Made by a program: the position numbers and the translations under genes. This document shows, one piece after another, positions 6,520 through 9,161 of a stretch of DNA of 9,161 nt. Position 1 is the first letter of the stretch, and the number at the start of each line of letters is the position of its first letter. The notes under the pieces were generated by a model, which was given only the letters and a program-made list of their open reading frames with translations, did no database searches and was not told where the DNA came from. The DNA comes from Spirochaetia bacterium (GTDB lineage Bacteria > Spirochaetota > Spirochaetia > Treponematales > Breznakiellaceae). The stretch covers positions 1-9,161 of the forward strand of contig BNVF01000093.1 of the NCBI GenBank assembly GCA_025997895.1, written 5' to 3'.

Positions 6520-6546
6520 TGCAAAATAGACCTCCTCAGAAGGTTC

Positions 6547-6552
6547 AAGGAG
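6547..6552 (+). promoter_or_regulatory. Start-deciding ribosome binding site of the DUF6282 gene
   Basis: AAGGAG with a six-base gap before GTG 6559. It decides in favour of GTG over the in-frame TTG at 6502, which lies inside the operator and too close to the predicted transcription start to have a ribosome binding site. Confidence 0.85.
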
Positions 6553-6558
6553 CAAGAA

Positions 6559-7452
6559 GTGCCTGAAATTGACGCTATATTGAAAGGTGCCTATGATTTA
6601 CACGTTCACAGCGCCCCTGATGTTCTTCCCAGAAAGATGGATGATATCGAAATGGCTCAACGCATTATTAACTGCGGAATGGGCGGTTATGCCATAAAGA
6701 GCCATTATTTTTGTACTTCCGAGCGTGCCGAACTAATCAAAAAAATGTTTCCGCTCTGCGATGCTGTTGGAACCATTACGCTTAATTCGTCTGTTGGCGG
6801 CGTTAATCCCAGCGCCATTGAGATGGCGGGAAGAAGCGGCGCAAAACTTGTCTGGTTTCCTACCTGCGATGCTGCGCACGAAATCGCCCATGTTTTTAAT
6901 GGTGATCCGGATAAAAAGTTGCCCTATTGGGCGCAGATCATTATTGAAATGAAAGCAATGGGGATAAAAACACCAGTCATCACGATCCTTGAGAACGGCA
7001 AATTAAAAAATGAAGTATATGAGGTGCTTGACATTATGACCTCAAAAAACATGATTCTCGCCACATCGCATATTTCACACGAAGAGGCGTTTGCCCTGGT
7101 TTCGGCAGCAAAAGAGCGTAAGCTTGAGCGCATCATCATTACCCATGCGGACTTTCCTACGACATTTTACAACGAAAGCGAGCAGGCGCATTTTATAGAA
7201 CAGGGCGCCTATATTGAACACTGCTATACCACCTGGGCAACAAACAAGATTGATTTTAAGACTGTCGTCAGACAGATAAGGGCGGCTGGGCCGGATCATG
7301 TCATCCTGTCAACAGACCTGGGGCAGAAAACTTCGATATATCCCGACGAGGGGATGAAAGAATTCGCTAGGCGTTTGATAGAAGAAGAAGGTTTCAGCGC
7401 CGATGAGGTACGGAAAATGATGGTGACCAATCCTCGTGCGCTCATCGCTTAG
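6559..7452 (+). CDS. DUF6282-family amidohydrolase-like metalloprotein
   Basis: A 297-residue cytoplasmic protein with the metal-site pattern of the amidohydrolase/TIM-barrel superfamily: HVH (H15, H17) in YDLHVHSAPD, K47 and H49 in AIKSHYF, H171 in ATSHIS, H196 in ITHADF, and D253 in LSTDLGQ. The segments LNSSVGGVNPSAIEMA (75-90) and KLVWFPTCDAAHE (96-108) are what I recall as typical of the DUF6282 family, whose members are annotated only as amidohydrolase-like. The likely chemistry is hydrolysis of, or C-C or C-N bond attack on, a carboxylate-bearing substrate, but the substrate is unknown. The start is GTG with an excellent ribosome binding site. First gene of the operon, 21 bases ahead of the PIG-L gene, under the palindromic operator. 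Confidence 0.87.
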   Translation: MPEIDAILKGAYDLHVHSAPDVLPRKMDDIEMAQRIINCGMGGYAIKSHYFCTSERAELIKKMFPLCDAVGTITLNSSVGGVNPSAIEMAGRSGAKLVWFPTCDAAHEIAHVFNGDPDKKLPYWAQIIIEMKAMGIKTPVITILENGKLKNEVYEVLDIMTSKNMILATSHISHEEAFALVSAAKERKLERIIITHADFPTTFYNESEQAHFIEQGAYIEHCYTTWATNKIDFKTVVRQIRAAGPDHVILSTDLGQKTSIYPDEGMKEFARRLIEEEGFSADEVRKMMVTNPRALIA

Positions 7453-7473
7453 GGTTTTATATACGGAGGTATT

Positions 7474-8202
7474 ATGATTGAAGGAAAAAAAATGCTGGTG
7501 GTGAGCGCCCATGCGGCAGATTATGTATGGCGCTCAGGCGGTACCATAGCCAAGTATATAAAAAACGGCGCAGAGGTAAAAGTCATTATTTTGAGTTATG
7601 GCATTCGCGGCGAAAGCAACGATTTATGGAAAGCCGAAGGTGCAACTGCTGAAAGTGTAAAATCTGTCCGCGCGGGGGAGACAAACGCAGCGGCAAAAAT
7701 TCTTGGGATTACCGACATTGAATTTTGGGATATGGAAGATTATCCCATTGTGTTCACCAGGGAACATGATGAGCGTATGGTACGGACGATACGTGTTATT
7801 CAGCCCGACATCATTATCACCCACGATTCTTTTGATGTACTTAATCCAGATCATAATCAGACCCATGATTTTGTGTACCGGTGCAGCATTATGAGTAATT
7901 CCAACGGTGTCCGGCTGGAAGGTACAAAAACGACCAAACAGATGCGCCTTTTTGGATTTGAACCGCACCAAACCGAATTGTGTCGATATGTCCCCGGTTC
8001 GTTTATCGACATTACTGAGAGCTATGAGCAAAAAGTGGAAGCGATGAAGTGCTTTAAGGCCCAGAGCCACCTGATCGAATACTACATCCAGCGGGCATTT
8101 TTACGGGGTAATCATGCGCAACGTATTTCAGGAAATAACACATATAAATACGCGGAAAGCTTTGCCAATTTTTTCCCTGTCGTAGGCGGGGAATTATATT
8201 AA
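7474..8202 (+). CDS. PIG-L/LmbE-fold protein, GalB (4-oxalomesaconate hydratase)-like
   Basis: A 242-residue metalloprotein of the PIG-L/LmbE (COG2120) fold. The usual deacetylase motif AHPDDE is replaced by SAHAADYVWRSGG (11-23), keeping the zinc ligands H13 and D16. The distal motif is THDSFDVLNPDHNQTH (116-131), with H127 as the likely third ligand. LSYGIRGESNDLW (40-52) and the AHAAD(F/Y)VWR form are what I associate with GalB-type members, which hydrate 4-oxalomesaconate in gallate/protocatechuate degradation rather than remove acetyl groups. That assignment is from memory and should be read as GalB-like, with the true substrate open. GGAGGT (7465-7470) lies three bases before ATG 7474. 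The gene sits 21 bases after the DUF6282 gene and 18 bases before the lipoprotein hydrolase, so all three are surely one operon. Confidence 0.85.
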   Translation: MIEGKKMLVVSAHAADYVWRSGGTIAKYIKNGAEVKVIILSYGIRGESNDLWKAEGATAESVKSVRAGETNAAAKILGITDIEFWDMEDYPIVFTREHDERMVRTIRVIQPDIIITHDSFDVLNPDHNQTHDFVYRCSIMSNSNGVRLEGTKTTKQMRLFGFEPHQTELCRYVPGSFIDITESYEQKVEAMKCFKAQSHLIEYYIQRAFLRGNHAQRISGNNTYKYAESFANFFPVVGGELY

Positions 8203-8220
8203 TTTTGAAGGAGAGACGAA

Positions 8221-9161
8221 ATGAAAAAACTTGTATCTTTATTGGTGGTAGTGGTGGCTTTGGGATTTGTAGCTTGTGAGATGGCTACTGATTCATCATC
8301 AGACGACAATACGATTGTTCACAAGACTCCGCCAGAGGGAGAATTGGTACACACCGTTACCGCTGATAGCTTTACCCTTGACGGTCTGCTCTGGATGCCG
8401 GACGACGGCACGGCAAAAACCGGCGTTATCTTGCAACCAGGTACCGGAGGAACCTATACCACTACAATGTTTACAACAGATTTGGGTCCGTGGTTCGCCG
8501 GTAAAGGATATGCCGTATTATCAATGGATCGCCGTGATAAAGGAACTTTATATACACAATATAGATTTTCCGAATCCAACCTGGATCAAAAGTATATGAT
8601 CGATTTTCTGGAGCAGTACGGCGTGGAGGAAGTCATTCTGCTTGGATACAGTTACAGCACTATTTGCATAACCGACTACTATCGTCTGACTGGTGATAAA
8701 CGCGTCAAGACACTGATTCAGCTTGCACCGCTTGGTGATACGAGGTGGGCCACTACATCGTGGAACTCAGGTTATGACGCCAAATGGGCAACTGCTTTGG
8801 CTGATGCCTATCAAATGCAAGCCGATGGAAATGGGGAAAATACAATTGATGCCAGAAATGTATCCTATGGCGGCATATACAAGGCAAATGTCTTACTCGA
8901 CAGACGAGGATACGAGTCAAAGGCTATTGGTTATGAATTGACTGCTGCCATCGAGAATACCGGACTTCCCATATTGTGCATCAAGGATGAATTGGATGTC
9001 GCCTGGGCAACACTTGATCCTGCAAAGCAGCTTCTTATTGATTCGAACGAGAACCTTGACTATATCCTGCTTCCGGCAGTTCAGGGCAAGGGCGGACATG
9101 GCTTTACCGGCAAAATGGAAGAAGTTAAAGGTCATATAGAAACATGGCTGGCTGATCATAA
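8221..9161 (+). CDS. Lipoprotein alpha/beta-fold hydrolase (partial, runs off right edge)
   Basis: At least 313 residues; the frame is still open at the window end. It starts MKKLVSLLVVVVALGFVAC, a lipoprotein signal peptide with lipobox FVAC and lipidated C19, followed by an Asp/Ser-rich tether (20-32). The catalytic part shows a probable oxyanion-hole strand (VILQPGTGG, 69-77), the nucleophile elbow GYSYS (142-146, Ser144), a likely acid in IKDELD (D256 or D259) and the general base in GGHGF (H293). This is a complete Ser-Asp-His set for an esterase, lipase or peptidase anchored to the envelope; the substrate is unknown. AAGGAG (8208-8213) sits seven bases before ATG 8221, and the gap to the PIG-L gene is 18 bases, so it is the third operon gene. 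Little appears to be missing: the motifs are complete, so probably only a short C-terminal tail lies outside. Confidence 0.88.
   Translation, partial: MKKLVSLLVVVVALGFVACEMATDSSSDDNTIVHKTPPEGELVHTVTADSFTLDGLLWMPDDGTAKTGVILQPGTGGTYTTTMFTTDLGPWFAGKGYAVLSMDRRDKGTLYTQYRFSESNLDQKYMIDFLEQYGVEEVILLGYSYSTICITDYYRLTGDKRVKTLIQLAPLGDTRWATTSWNSGYDAKWATALADAYQMQADGNGENTIDARNVSYGGIYKANVLLDRRGYESKAIGYELTAAIENTGLPILCIKDELDVAWATLDPAKQLLIDSNENLDYILLPAVQGKGGHGFTGKMEEVKGHIETWLADH

Noticed and set aside
6502..6558. TTG at 6502 as the start of the DUF6282 gene, adding 19 residues
   Set aside because: It lies inside the 25-bp palindrome, only a few bases after the predicted transcription start, with no ribosome binding site. 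GTG 6559 has AAGGAG at a six-base distance, and the family homology starts only after it.
7624..8070. 148-codon minus-strand frame opposite the PIG-L gene
   Set aside because: Antisense to a clearly recognisable gene, with no independent signals.
8276..8599. 107-codon + strand frame inside the lipoprotein hydrolase
   Set aside because: The reading starting at 8221 in the other frame has a signal peptide, a ribosome binding site and a catalytic triad and stays open to the window end.

Overview
The window reads as a bacterial chromosome segment of roughly 50% GC. A spirochaete of the Treponema group, such as a gut treponeme, is my best guess. That rests on overall gene character, lipoproteins with short relaxed lipoboxes and the mixed base composition; no rRNA or other phylogenetic marker is present, so it is tentative. 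Nine protein-coding genes can be supported, plus one decayed gene fragment. The last gene runs off the right edge. No tRNA, rRNA, CRISPR array or intact mobile element was seen.

Region A (1-1486, + strand): a perfect 10-bp inverted repeat opens the window. It is followed by a secreted protein of unknown function (170-883) and a GlcG/HbpS-family (DUF336) protein (973-1410) with a readable sigma70-type promoter and a very short leader.

Region B (1487-5518, - strand): a tightly packed four-gene operon. Read in its own direction it encodes a DUF4349 lipoprotein, a PHP-domain metal-dependent hydrolase (GTG start overlapping the previous stop), an XRE-cupin regulator and an AMP-forming acyl-CoA synthetase. 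In the last two junctions the ribosome binding site overlaps the previous stop codon, which implies translational coupling. The XRE-cupin plus acyl-CoA synthetase pair suggests local control of a carboxylic acid activation step. Just upstream of the operon lies a 51-codon piece that resembles the N-terminal end of an ISL3-type transposase, cut off after its first CPxCG zinc ribbon.

Region C (5697-9161): a divergent pair of transcription units. A GntR-family FCD-domain regulator (- strand) faces a + strand operon of a DUF6282 amidohydrolase-like protein, a PIG-L/LmbE-fold protein resembling GalB (4-oxalomesaconate hydratase), and a lipoprotein alpha/beta hydrolase (partial). Both directions have clear -35/-10 promoters with 17-bp spacers. 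The operon promoter carries a perfect 25-bp palindrome over its predicted transcription start, and the palindrome's centre matches the TNGTNNNACNA core bound by FadR-type GntR proteins. This looks like a self-contained, carboxylate-inducible catabolic cassette. An outer-surface or periplasmic hydrolase may act on an imported substrate's precursor, and two cytoplasmic metalloenzymes may process the acid. The substrate is unknown. This region also looks more AT-rich than Region B, so it may have a different history.
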